The notes under the pieces: generated by a model
Told to the model about the DNA's origin: nothing
Seen by the model: the letters and a program-made list of their open reading frames with translations, nothing else
Databases searched by the model: none
In this document: positions 56,800-64,000 of the stretch, piece by piece
Position numbering within the stretch: position 1 is the stretch's first letter
Layout of the letters: every line of letters starts with the position of its first letter
Position numbers and translations under genes: made by a program
Source: Candidatus Poribacteria bacterium
GTDB lineage: Bacteria; Poribacteria; WGA-4E; WGA-3G
Assembly: GCA_028820845.1 (NCBI GenBank)
Contig: JAPPII010000011.1
Location: forward strand, 61,927-125,926
Direction: 5' to 3'
DNA length: 64,000 nucleotides

Positions 56800-59154
56800 T
56801 TAAGGTTCACTCTCGTCGTTACCGAGCCTATAGGCATCGGCATGGCGACTATAGTAGCCGTAGGATTTAGCCTGTTTCGGATCAATCATATTGCAAAGCA
56901 CACCGATCCCTTTCGTTGGAAAGGCTTCTGTCAAATCCCGTATACCCGTGAGTATATCAGCCCGTCGGGTTTTCGTGATGTCAAAAACATAGACGATAAC
57001 ATCGACGATGTTTGCCAGAATCATCGGATCCGCCACAGCGCGGATTGGCGGTGAGTCGATGACGATCACATCATATTCCGATTTTGCGAGTTCCAACCAA
57101 TGCGTCATCATTTCTGAGTTGAGAAGTTCAATCGGGTTGGGTGGGACAGTGCCACTGGGGACTAAATGCAAATTGGGAATCCCTGTCTGCTTGATTGTTG
57201 TGCGCAATATGTCTTCGGCGTTTTCGGCATTTAAGTGGATGAGTGCCTCGCTCAATCCCGGCTTACGTGTATCGACACTGAGCGCAGTCGATTCAGAATG
57301 GGAAGTATCTCCAGCGTCCTCAGATTCAAGCGGTTCACCTGTTGGAAAGGTATTGTGCTGCGAGGGTCTTCGCATATCCGCATCTATGAGCAGAACCCTG
57401 TTTCCTCTTTGTGCCAGCGCAACAGCAAGGTTAGAGGAAGTCGTACTTTTGCCTTCCCCACGCGTTGCACTCGTGACGAGGACAGTTTGCACAGGGGCAC
57501 CCGGGTTCAAAAACGGTAACTTCGCTTGTAGGACACGAAACGCCTCCGCTGACCTTGATTGCGGCGCATCGTGAACGATGAGTGGCAGTCGGTAAACTCG
57601 ACGTTTTTTTATCGACGGGAGGATACCGAGAAAACTTGGCGATTCAGGCATCGCATCAAGGTGCCGCACTGCCTCCTCTAATCGCAGATATGTATCTTTA
57701 AAGTAATTTTTTGCGACGGCATAAGTCACACCTAAGAGCATGCCGACAAAAGCCCCCAAAGCGAGGTTAAGTTTGAGGCGAGGCTTCAGCGGCTCTTCGG
57801 GCGCGCGCGCCTCGTCCAAAACCTTGATACTTTCCGTGCGTGCTTCGGAGAAAATCTCAGACTCCGTCATTCTCGTCTCTAAAGCGATTACTTGCGCGTT
57901 GTAGATTTCAATATCTCGCTTGAGTTGATAGAACTTCAATTGGTCAGGCGACCATTCTCGTAACTCGGTGAGGTGTGCCGCAATTTGGGCGGTGACTTCC
58001 GCTTTCTGTTCCTTAAGGCTAATCAGACCTCCCTGCGCCTCATTTACCTTCTCTGAGAGGACTTGGTAGAGCGGATTGTAAGAAGATGTTGTGCTTGTTA
58101 TCTTTTTTTCTTCTGTAGCGAGCCGTGCCTTTGTTTCCCTGATTTGTTCATCTACAGAGGTGACTTCAGGATGCGTCTCATCGTATTTGCCGAGAAGCGC
58201 AGCACGGTCAATTTCATACTGGTTCAGGCTGTCTCGCAATTTCGCATGGGAAGGGTTCTGCGCAACTGTCTCCGAAATTACATCTTCTGATAGTTGTTCT
58301 AACTCTTCTTCATAAGAAGCGAGTTTCAATTCAGCGCCCGCTAAAAGGTTAATCAATTCGTGTTCTCTGACTTGGAGTGCCAGAATGATTTGTGCTTGTA
58401 TGCCGCCTTCCGCGTTTAAAGTAATCTCAGGGTGTTCTTGCTGAAATGCAAATAGCTCCTCTATGGCGTTTGTGAGGCTCGCCTTTGTCTGATTCAGCAG
58501 AGTCTGCGGGAACGGTTTTTGCCACCAATCCATCTGTTCAGCTGTTTCTGCTTCCACGACTCCCTGAAATACGGCTGCGATTCTATTGACTAAATTTTGC
58601 GCCCGTTCTGGCGTTCGCTGTTTCACAGTGACAGTAATCACGTTTCTATCAAGGACCTCTTCGACCTTTAACTGCTCGTCAATGAGGGTCTTGATGAAGA
58701 AATCTTCCCATTCAGTGATCGTAAGCTCCCCTTGTTCTGTAGCATTTGGATCGAGTTCAATATTGAGCAAATTGGCAAACCACACCAGAGATCGCGCCCG
58801 ATGGACAGGTAACGGTTCAAGTAGTCCTTCCGCTCTCAGCTGCCGGACTGCTGGAGCAACTACAAGGTCGCGCGACTGTAATTGGGCGGCGTAGGCACCT
58901 AACGAGGTACCCTTCAATAGTCCAGATAGCGGCAACTGGGCGAGCAAGGTCGAGGCTGGTTGGCTGTCTATCATACGAATCACTGTTTCGGATTGATAAA
59001 CAGGTGCCGTAAAATCGGTTGCGAGGAATCCCCCAAAAACAGAAAGCACAAAAATGAGAAGGACACTCCACTTGTTCCGAAAGAGGATCCAAAAGTAATC
59101 TGATAATCGGATTTCTCTAATTTCTTCAAGGTGTTTATCGGTGGTCTCTCGCAT
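56800..59154 (-). CDS. Exopolysaccharide chain-length determinant and tyrosine autokinase (Wzc-like)
   Basis: 784 residues. An N-terminal Wzz domain has a membrane segment (WSVLLIFVLSVFGGFLATDF) and the usual SETVIRM entry. A long coiled-coil region covers about 200-450, and a second membrane segment (LKLNLALGAFVGMLLGVTYAVA) follows RAPEEPLKPR. The cytoplasmic BY-kinase has Walker A in TSATRGEGKSTTSSNL, Walker A' in LLIDADMRRPS and Walker B in DVIVIDSPP. The C-terminus has a short Tyr cluster (SYGYYSRHADAY) for autophosphorylation. It controls polymer length and export with the Wza-like protein encoded 20 bases upstream. An insert of about 35 acidic residues lies after the Walker A' region. 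Confidence 0.9.
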   Translation of the reverse strand: MRETTDKHLEEIREIRLSDYFWILFRNKWSVLLIFVLSVFGGFLATDFTAPVYQSETVIRMIDSQPASTLLAQLPLSGLLKGTSLGAYAAQLQSRDLVVAPAVRQLRAEGLLEPLPVHRARSLVWFANLLNIELDPNATEQGELTITEWEDFFIKTLIDEQLKVEEVLDRNVITVTVKQRTPERAQNLVNRIAAVFQGVVEAETAEQMDWWQKPFPQTLLNQTKASLTNAIEELFAFQQEHPEITLNAEGGIQAQIILALQVREHELINLLAGAELKLASYEEELEQLSEDVISETVAQNPSHAKLRDSLNQYEIDRAALLGKYDETHPEVTSVDEQIRETKARLATEEKKITSTTSSYNPLYQVLSEKVNEAQGGLISLKEQKAEVTAQIAAHLTELREWSPDQLKFYQLKRDIEIYNAQVIALETRMTESEIFSEARTESIKVLDEARAPEEPLKPRLKLNLALGAFVGMLLGVTYAVAKNYFKDTYLRLEEAVRHLDAMPESPSFLGILPSIKKRRVYRLPLIVHDAPQSRSAEAFRVLQAKLPFLNPGAPVQTVLVTSATRGEGKSTTSSNLAVALAQRGNRVLLIDADMRRPSQHNTFPTGEPLESEDAGDTSHSESTALSVDTRKPGLSEALIHLNAENAEDILRTTIKQTGIPNLHLVPSGTVPPNPIELLNSEMMTHWLELAKSEYDVIVIDSPPIRAVADPMILANIVDVIVYVFDITKTRRADILTGIRDLTEAFPTKGIGVLCNMIDPKQAKSYGYYSRHADAYRLGNDESEP

Positions 59155-59174
59155 CTCTAACCTTAACCTCTAAT

Positions 59175-60413
59175 CTATCTTGCCAAAATGTTAAAAAGTA
59201 GGTTCACAAATGATATAGTAGATGTAATGATTCGCCAATCTAAACGGAGCCGTTCACGGACTCGGAATTGATCTTTCGGGTGTAGATAAATCTCCGACTG
59301 CACGAGGTCGAAGTTTATCTCCTCTTCTGTTCCATCCGCCCGCGTTAAAATGCATTTTTTCGGATTCGCTCTGGTTTCGTCAAACCCACCCGCCATGACG
59401 ATAGCCTCTCTTAAAGGCACGGGTTCAGTAATCACGTATTGCCCCGGTTTCTTCACTGCTCCCGTAACACTTATTTTCGCATCGGCAAGCGGGATGTACA
59501 ACGTATCCCCAGGGGATAACATAACAGTGGTATCTTCTTCAGACAGATCCACCAAAATCCGTGCTTCACTGGTGATGATTTCTGCGTTGTTCAGATCCGC
59601 AAACTCCGATCTCGACCCGCCAGCGAGATTCAGCACCTGAATCGCTGGTACTTCCGGGACTGTTATACGATAGACACCCGGGGAGGTCACGGCACCTATA
59701 ACGCGCACAGACCGCTGTTGATAAATGGAAGGAACAAAGATAGTATCGTGATCTTCTAAAGGAATATCGGGACCGCCATCGTCAATCAGTTGGAGATAAT
59801 CAACCTTTTGGTGAAGCTTCCCATCACGCCAGATATAAATGTTCTTGAGATCGGCGGTTTCATAGATGATGTCTGCCGATGCCAACGCTTGGAGCAGATA
59901 AACTTGTCCGACTTCAAAGACATGCAGATTTCCTCGACCACGCATCGTAACCGCGCCGAAAACGAGAATCGTACGCTTCGGTTCCATGAGGGTCACAAAC
60001 ACACGCGCCGTCGGAAGTTGTGCTGAAAAAGCAGACTGCATCTCGGCTTGAAGCTCGGAAACAGTGAGACCCGTCACCTTGATGAGTCCAATAAGCGGAT
60101 AGGAAACATAACCGTCTTGTTGAATTGGCACTGGAATCCTGTCCATACTATATTCCGGATAGCCATCAACGGTAACGACAAAACTATCCCCGATCTGCAA
60201 TCTGTATGTGGACAATTGCTCTGAAGGATTTTGAGCTTTGGGTGTCGTTTCTGTATGAGTAGTAGGGTTATCGGGAGGAGAGTCTTCCGCAAAAAGCGAC
60301 ACAGGGGAACCAATTTGTATAATTAGCAGAAACAGAGCGAACTTGCTAAGAGTCCGTTTTAGATACCTGCGAATGTCACTCAAAAGATGCCCGCGTAAAG
60401 GAAGTATGTTCAT
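59175..60413 (-). CDS. Polysaccharide export protein with SLBB domains (Wza-like)
   Basis: 412 residues. A signal segment (LSKFALFLLIIQIGSPVSLFA) is followed by a low-complexity linker, then the Poly_export domain (YRLQIGDSFVVTVDGYPEYS, VSYPLIGLIKVTGLTVSELQ) and at least two SLBB domains (VRVIGAVTSPGVYRI, ISVTGAVKKPGQYVITEPVPLREAIVMAGG). It forms the outer-membrane or periplasmic channel for exopolysaccharide. No lipobox Cys is seen. It is the first gene of a two-gene operon with the Wzc-like kinase. Glycosyltransferase and polymerase genes for the polymer are not in this window. Confidence 0.88.
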   Translation of the reverse strand: MNILPLRGHLLSDIRRYLKRTLSKFALFLLIIQIGSPVSLFAEDSPPDNPTTHTETTPKAQNPSEQLSTYRLQIGDSFVVTVDGYPEYSMDRIPVPIQQDGYVSYPLIGLIKVTGLTVSELQAEMQSAFSAQLPTARVFVTLMEPKRTILVFGAVTMRGRGNLHVFEVGQVYLLQALASADIIYETADLKNIYIWRDGKLHQKVDYLQLIDDGGPDIPLEDHDTIFVPSIYQQRSVRVIGAVTSPGVYRITVPEVPAIQVLNLAGGSRSEFADLNNAEIITSEARILVDLSEEDTTVMLSPGDTLYIPLADAKISVTGAVKKPGQYVITEPVPLREAIVMAGGFDETRANPKKCILTRADGTEEEINFDLVQSEIYLHPKDQFRVRERLRLDWRIITSTISFVNLLFNILAR

Positions 60414-60621
60414 AAAAAATTACTGTTGACCTTTTCCAAAATATTTTCGTTTTTCGATGCTTTTTAGACGCGTAGGCCTTATTAATTCTTTGCACGCAAG
60501 CCACGGTCTGAAAGCATACATCCTATATTTTAGCAGCTATATGGCAGAAATGCAAAGGAAAATCATGTATATTGTTTATCCCTAACTTTCGTTTTTAGTT
60601 ACAAACCACATCGTTTTTCTT

Positions 60622-60677
60622 CAAAAAAAGAGAGTATTGTTCAACTTAACGATGTTGACGCATCAATACTCTCTTTT
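60622..60677 (-). terminator. Rho-independent terminator after the LRR gene
   Basis: A perfect 14-base inverted repeat AAAAGAGAGTATTG (60626-60639) and CAATACTCTCTTTT (60664-60677) surrounds a 24-base loop. On the minus strand it is followed by a run of T residues (CTCTTTTTTTGAAG). It ends minus-strand transcripts of the LRR gene, 55 bases after its stop. The rest of the 319-base gap to the Wza-like gene shows no gene. Confidence 0.85.
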
Positions 60678-60732
60678 AACTGATTATTTTGTTACTTATG
60701 CTCGCGTGGAACGCACATTCATCAGGAAGAGT

Positions 60733-63435
60733 CTACTTTATGATAAGCATTTTCCGCATCAATGAGACCTCATCTGCTTGGAGTTGATAGAAATAGATAC
60801 CACTTGCAACTGGTTCACCTAAACTGTTACGACCATCCCAATAGGCGGCACGATGTCGCACAGTGTAATAGCCTCGGGGCTGGTATCCCAATTCTAAGCG
60901 ACGAACGACTGTCCCACGCGGGTCGTAAATAAGAATCTGTACGTTTGTGTCAGTTGCTAACTGATAGGGTATCCATGTCTCCGGATTAAACGGATTTGGA
61001 TAATTTGCGAAGAGTTGAGTCGTTTCGAGGTTCGTTGACCCGGCCACTGCGTGGCGTGGTGCAGCCGGAGCTATTACGGGTTTTATGCCTAGGGTAAAGT
61101 CTCCTGGTGTATCTAAGCCTGTAACAACAGTTTGAATCTTTGAATTCTTGAGGTTCAGACGCTGGATTCTTCCGCCGGAATCTGTCCAGTACAACTTACC
61201 ATCTACACTGTCAGCGGCAATGCCAAAGGGAACGCTCCGTATTGAGATGATCTCTTCAACTTTTGTGCCGTCAAGATTCGCACGTTTGATCCTCCCTTTC
61301 TTCGCGTCTATCTTTTCTGTCCAATAGATCTTACCGTTGACGACGGACATACGTCCGGGTGCCACCACGGCTGAAACGAGTTCTTCCCGATTTTTCCCGT
61401 TAAAGTTGGCGCGCCAGAGACCGTCTTGTTCAGCGTAATACAGTTTACCCCCCGCCACATCCAAATCAATGGCTTCCGGCGAATTTAGGTTCTGAATTAA
61501 GTTTTTAACCGCCTTCCCGTTGAAGTTCGCGCGCCGGATCCGCCCCAGCGAATCTGTCCAATAGAGTTTCCGACCGGTCGCGTCAATAGCGAGATCCAGC
61601 GGAACGCCTGTTTGGAGCGATGCCAGCGTCTCAAGGTGAGAGCCGTCAAGGTTTGCTCGATAGATTTTTCCAGATGTATCGCCTGTTTGCGCCGTGAAAT
61701 AGACTTTACCGTTTCCCGCATCTACAGCAACGCTCGTGATATGCTCAACACTCGGCACCAGGGTCTCAACGTCTTCCCCTACGAGCCGCTGCAGCCTCCC
61801 CGGGGTCGGGGCGACCCAGTACATAGGCGGACGCCGAGCGGCAGCCACGAGCACCTGTGTGCCACCTTGTGCCCCGGGTGAACCGTGACTCGGAGGTTGT
61901 AAGTTGATCTGTCCATTTGATGCTGTCCAACTGCTCGCAAGACTGCCATTGGGGACATTTCCTGTCTCATAAGAGATTTCTCGGCGCATAGAGACGGGCG
62001 GTTGGTCCCGCACTGTGCCGCTGCTCAGCCCCGGCAAACGCCAAGAGACCTGGGATCGAGCTGAGGCATTACGCGCTCTATCTATCACCCGCCATCCCGC
62101 ATAGTGTTCTGTTTTCGGGATTACCTCTCTGTCCAAGTATTTGCCCGTGGCCAGCAAGGCGTAACGATTTGCCTGAAGGGTGATGCGTTTCCGCGGGGCG
62201 TAAAACTCTACCCACAGGTTGTCCGCTGGTGTTCCGTGCCGTCCCCACATAATTTCACTCATGACGAGATCCCCGAACTCCAGTTTGGTCCCCGGATGTG
62301 CAATCAGTTCAAGCGTGCCCCCGAAACCTTCTGTTCTGAAGTTATCGAGCGTTTCGTTAACGCGTTCTAACAATCCACCGAAACCGCCCTGGCCTTCACT
62401 CTCTTTAGGGGGTTTCGTAATCACAGGATTCGCGTTGATAAACGCCTGCCAATTCTGATAGATGATCTTCACCTTCCCTGCAATAGAACGATCGCGATCG
62501 CGACTAAACACAGCAAATTGACCACGGTTCAAGGGCATCGGTTCCGTTACGGTCAGTGGGACGTTTACAGTTATGGGATTAGAACCCAGAATCAATGTGT
62601 CTAAGTTTCTTAATCCTTCAAGCGAACGGACGCTCCGAATCTGATTGCCTCGGAGATCTAAGATCGCTAAGTTTCGTAGGGTTGCGAGGGGCTTGACATC
62701 ACTGATGGAATTCCACTGCAACCGTAACTTCGTAAGATTTTTCAAACCAGAAAGTGGGCTCACATCCTTAATCGCGTTGGTACTGAGATCTAACCGTGTG
62801 AGATTCGTCAAACCTTTCAGGGGTGCCACATTGCTAATCTTGTTATCCCAAAAATATAATTCTGTGAGATTTCTCAATCCCGCCAAGGGCTTAATATTAC
62901 GAATCGCATTACCGCCAAGATGTAGCCACGTAAGATTTTTTAGAGCGGCGAGAGGCATCACATCACTAATTGTAGTGTAAAAGAGACCTAAACGTGTGAG
63001 ATTTGTCAATCCCATAAGGGGTTTGATATCGCTAATCGCATTGCCACCGAGATATAACGTCGTTAGATTTTTCAAAGTGGCGAGGGAGCTTATATCACTG
63101 ATCTGGTTTTCTCCGATAGCTAAGAAGGTTAGATTTTTCAGACCTGTGAGGGGGCTGATATCACTGATCTCATTACGCCAAATCAGTAAATCCTTTAAGT
63201 TTATTGCGTGTTCGAGTCCGGTGAGGCTGATTATCCCGCGATTGTCACCGTCCAGGAATTCCAAACGTTCCATATCCGCTTGTGTAAGAGTGCCACTTCT
63301 TTTCCCGAGGACATTGCGTACAGCCGCTTCTAAATTTGCATCAGGAATGTTCACGTTCTGCGCGGCAGCAACATTCAGCCAACTGCTGAACATAATTGTG
63401 AGAAGCGCGAGACAAATGTAAAAAACTTTCTTCAA
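60733..63435 (-). CDS. Large secreted LRR protein with YWTD-like propeller and FlgD/T9SS-type C-terminus
   Basis: 900 residues from TTG 63435, which has AAGGAGG nine bases upstream. A longer frame to 63624 has no support. The signal peptide is FYICLALLTIMFSSWLNVAAAQ. About 12 leucine-rich repeats of 22 residues follow (LTGLKNLTFLAIGENQISDIS and similar), of the internalin type. Then come a lamin-tail-like section with DLVMSEIMWGRHGTPADNLWVEFY, six or so YWTD/LDLR-B-like repeats (GRKLYWTDSLGRIRRANFNGK) that would form a beta-propeller, and a C-terminal FlgD-like domain (FANYPNPFNPETWIPYQL ... ASGIYFYQLQ) used for type-IX-like secretion and surface attachment. It is probably an adhesion or host-contact protein. 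Confidence 0.85.
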   Translation of the reverse strand: MKKVFYICLALLTIMFSSWLNVAAAQNVNIPDANLEAAVRNVLGKRSGTLTQADMERLEFLDGDNRGIISLTGLEHAINLKDLLIWRNEISDISPLTGLKNLTFLAIGENQISDISSLATLKNLTTLYLGGNAISDIKPLMGLTNLTRLGLFYTTISDVMPLAALKNLTWLHLGGNAIRNIKPLAGLRNLTELYFWDNKISNVAPLKGLTNLTRLDLSTNAIKDVSPLSGLKNLTKLRLQWNSISDVKPLATLRNLAILDLRGNQIRSVRSLEGLRNLDTLILGSNPITVNVPLTVTEPMPLNRGQFAVFSRDRDRSIAGKVKIIYQNWQAFINANPVITKPPKESEGQGGFGGLLERVNETLDNFRTEGFGGTLELIAHPGTKLEFGDLVMSEIMWGRHGTPADNLWVEFYAPRKRITLQANRYALLATGKYLDREVIPKTEHYAGWRVIDRARNASARSQVSWRLPGLSSGTVRDQPPVSMRREISYETGNVPNGSLASSWTASNGQINLQPPSHGSPGAQGGTQVLVAAARRPPMYWVAPTPGRLQRLVGEDVETLVPSVEHITSVAVDAGNGKVYFTAQTGDTSGKIYRANLDGSHLETLASLQTGVPLDLAIDATGRKLYWTDSLGRIRRANFNGKAVKNLIQNLNSPEAIDLDVAGGKLYYAEQDGLWRANFNGKNREELVSAVVAPGRMSVVNGKIYWTEKIDAKKGRIKRANLDGTKVEEIISIRSVPFGIAADSVDGKLYWTDSGGRIQRLNLKNSKIQTVVTGLDTPGDFTLGIKPVIAPAAPRHAVAGSTNLETTQLFANYPNPFNPETWIPYQLATDTNVQILIYDPRGTVVRRLELGYQPRGYYTVRHRAAYWDGRNSLGEPVASGIYFYQLQADEVSLMRKMLIIK

Positions 63436-63669
63436 TTTTGAATACCTCCTTAGGTATTTAGGTAGATTTGATATGCAGGTTTGGAGAATTTGTCCAAAAT
63501 CCGGCATGGTTAGACAGAGATAACATGTCCCGGGTAAACCGTAATGCAACAAAAATAGCCCGCAACGCGACACTCCGTTCAAGACGAAGGGCGTGCTGGC
63601 GCGCAGAATGCAGCACAGCGACAATTACTAATACTACATTGTGAAAATATTGCTTAATACTTGTAAAGT

Positions 63670-63682
63670 GGGGGGGGGGGGG
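63670..63682. repeat. Thirteen-base G homopolymer upstream of the LRR gene
   Basis: A run of 13 G residues lies 235 bases upstream of the LRR start, in the otherwise gene-free 474-base stretch 63436-63909. Such tracts change length during replication and can switch gene expression. Read and assembly errors are also common at them. No promoter could be matched with confidence. Confidence 0.6.
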
Positions 63683-63909
63683 TTAACTGATCGTTAGCAG
63701 CGGAGATCGTTGATGAAAAAGTAGAGTGGGCGTGCACAAAAACCGGACATACACCGTGAGTTTCATGTGTACGTAAAAGCACTTTTGTGGTATAAAAATT
63801 CCTAACTTCGTTCTGCATTCTTGTTCTATTGGATTCAATTTTAAAGTTACGGAAACTGCGCGGGCAGCATTTTTCCGCTATACACACTCTTATTAACGAA
63901 GATCATAGA

Positions 63910-64000
63910 ATGAATAACAAATTTAGTCAACTAAGGTTTTTGAGATTAGGTAGTGTTTACATTTTTTTAGCAGTAATGAGTATAGCTGCGAAATGCACGA
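63910..64000 (+). CDS. Start of a further protein (3' partial), membrane or secreted
   Basis: A frame from ATG 63910 stays open to the window end (30 codons): MNNKFSQLRFLRLGS, then a hydrophobic stretch VYIFLAVMSIAA and KCT. This looks like a signal peptide or membrane anchor. It is divergent from the LRR gene. No clear ribosome site is visible, and too little is present to name it. Confidence 0.4.
   Translation, partial: MNNKFSQLRFLRLGSVYIFLAVMSIAAKCT

Noticed and set aside
60733..63624. LRR protein with an extra 63-residue N-terminus
   Set aside because: The extension is Cys-rich and unlike a secreted protein start. TTG 63435 has AAGGAGG nine bases upstream and leads straight into a signal peptide.
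63654..63887. Minus-strand 77-residue frame containing the G tract
   Set aside because: It runs through the 13-base G homopolymer to give a Pro run, has no family signal and lies in an otherwise non-coding region.

Overview
This 64 kb window reads like the chromosome of a Gram-negative bacterium from an uncultured lineage. Candidatus Poribacteria is the most likely, though this is inferred from style, because there is no rRNA or marker gene to place it. The clues are a tandem array of phytanoyl-CoA dioxygenase (PhyH) genes, secreted LamG proteins with a shared C-terminal tail, a leucine-rich-repeat protein ending in a FlgD/type-IX-like domain, KDO and exopolysaccharide genes, and many short palindromic intergenic repeats of the form GAGGTTTCTAACCTC or GCGGTTTCTAACCGC. 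I saw no tRNA, rRNA, CRISPR array or intact transposase gene.

Layout: 0-2 kb, end of a nucleoside/sugar-type ABC ATPase and an amidohydrolase. 2-3 kb, repeat elements and a secreted DUF1326-like protein. 3.4-7 kb, four tandem PhyH dioxygenases. 7-13 kb, a Rieske fusion protein, a secreted metallophosphoesterase, a PhnZ-like HD oxygenase and an alpha/beta hydrolase. 13.4-24.9 kb, a defence island: a frameshifted Avs-like STAND protein with a Cap4-type nuclease domain, a PIN protein, a type III-like restriction-modification pair with hicAB inserted between mod and res, an AlbA/Schlafen-type protein and two small unknown genes. 25-30 kb, a LamG protein and a minus-strand operon of two LarA-type racemases with TRAP permeases. 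30-34 kb, a toxin-antitoxin pair, pyrG and kdsB. 34-41 kb, LamG, PAP2, a lipoprotein, livKHM-type transporter genes and a VWA protein.

41.3-50.1 kb holds the most interesting locus, a lasso peptide biosynthetic cluster. It has an XRE regulator, a consensus promoter wrapped in two perfect palindromes, a long structured leader, a 60-residue precursor with the canonical YxxPxLxxxGxxxxxTxG leader motif, an exporter ABC protein, a PqqD-like RRE protein, two glycosyltransferases of unusual design, an asparagine-synthetase-like cyclase and a B2 transglutaminase-like leader peptidase. The two glycosyltransferases sit between RRE and cyclase, joined to each other and to the cyclase by 4-base overlaps. 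They share a C-terminal helical extension, and one has lost both glutamates of its EX7E motif. This suggests a glycosylated lasso peptide, or a glycosyltransferase pair with a new role.

50.3-64 kb: a NucS/RecB-like nuclease, glpD, a DegT-type aminotransferase, two BMP-type ABC permeases, a Wza/Wzc exopolysaccharide pair, a large LRR surface protein preceded by a 13-base G tract, and the start of a further gene.
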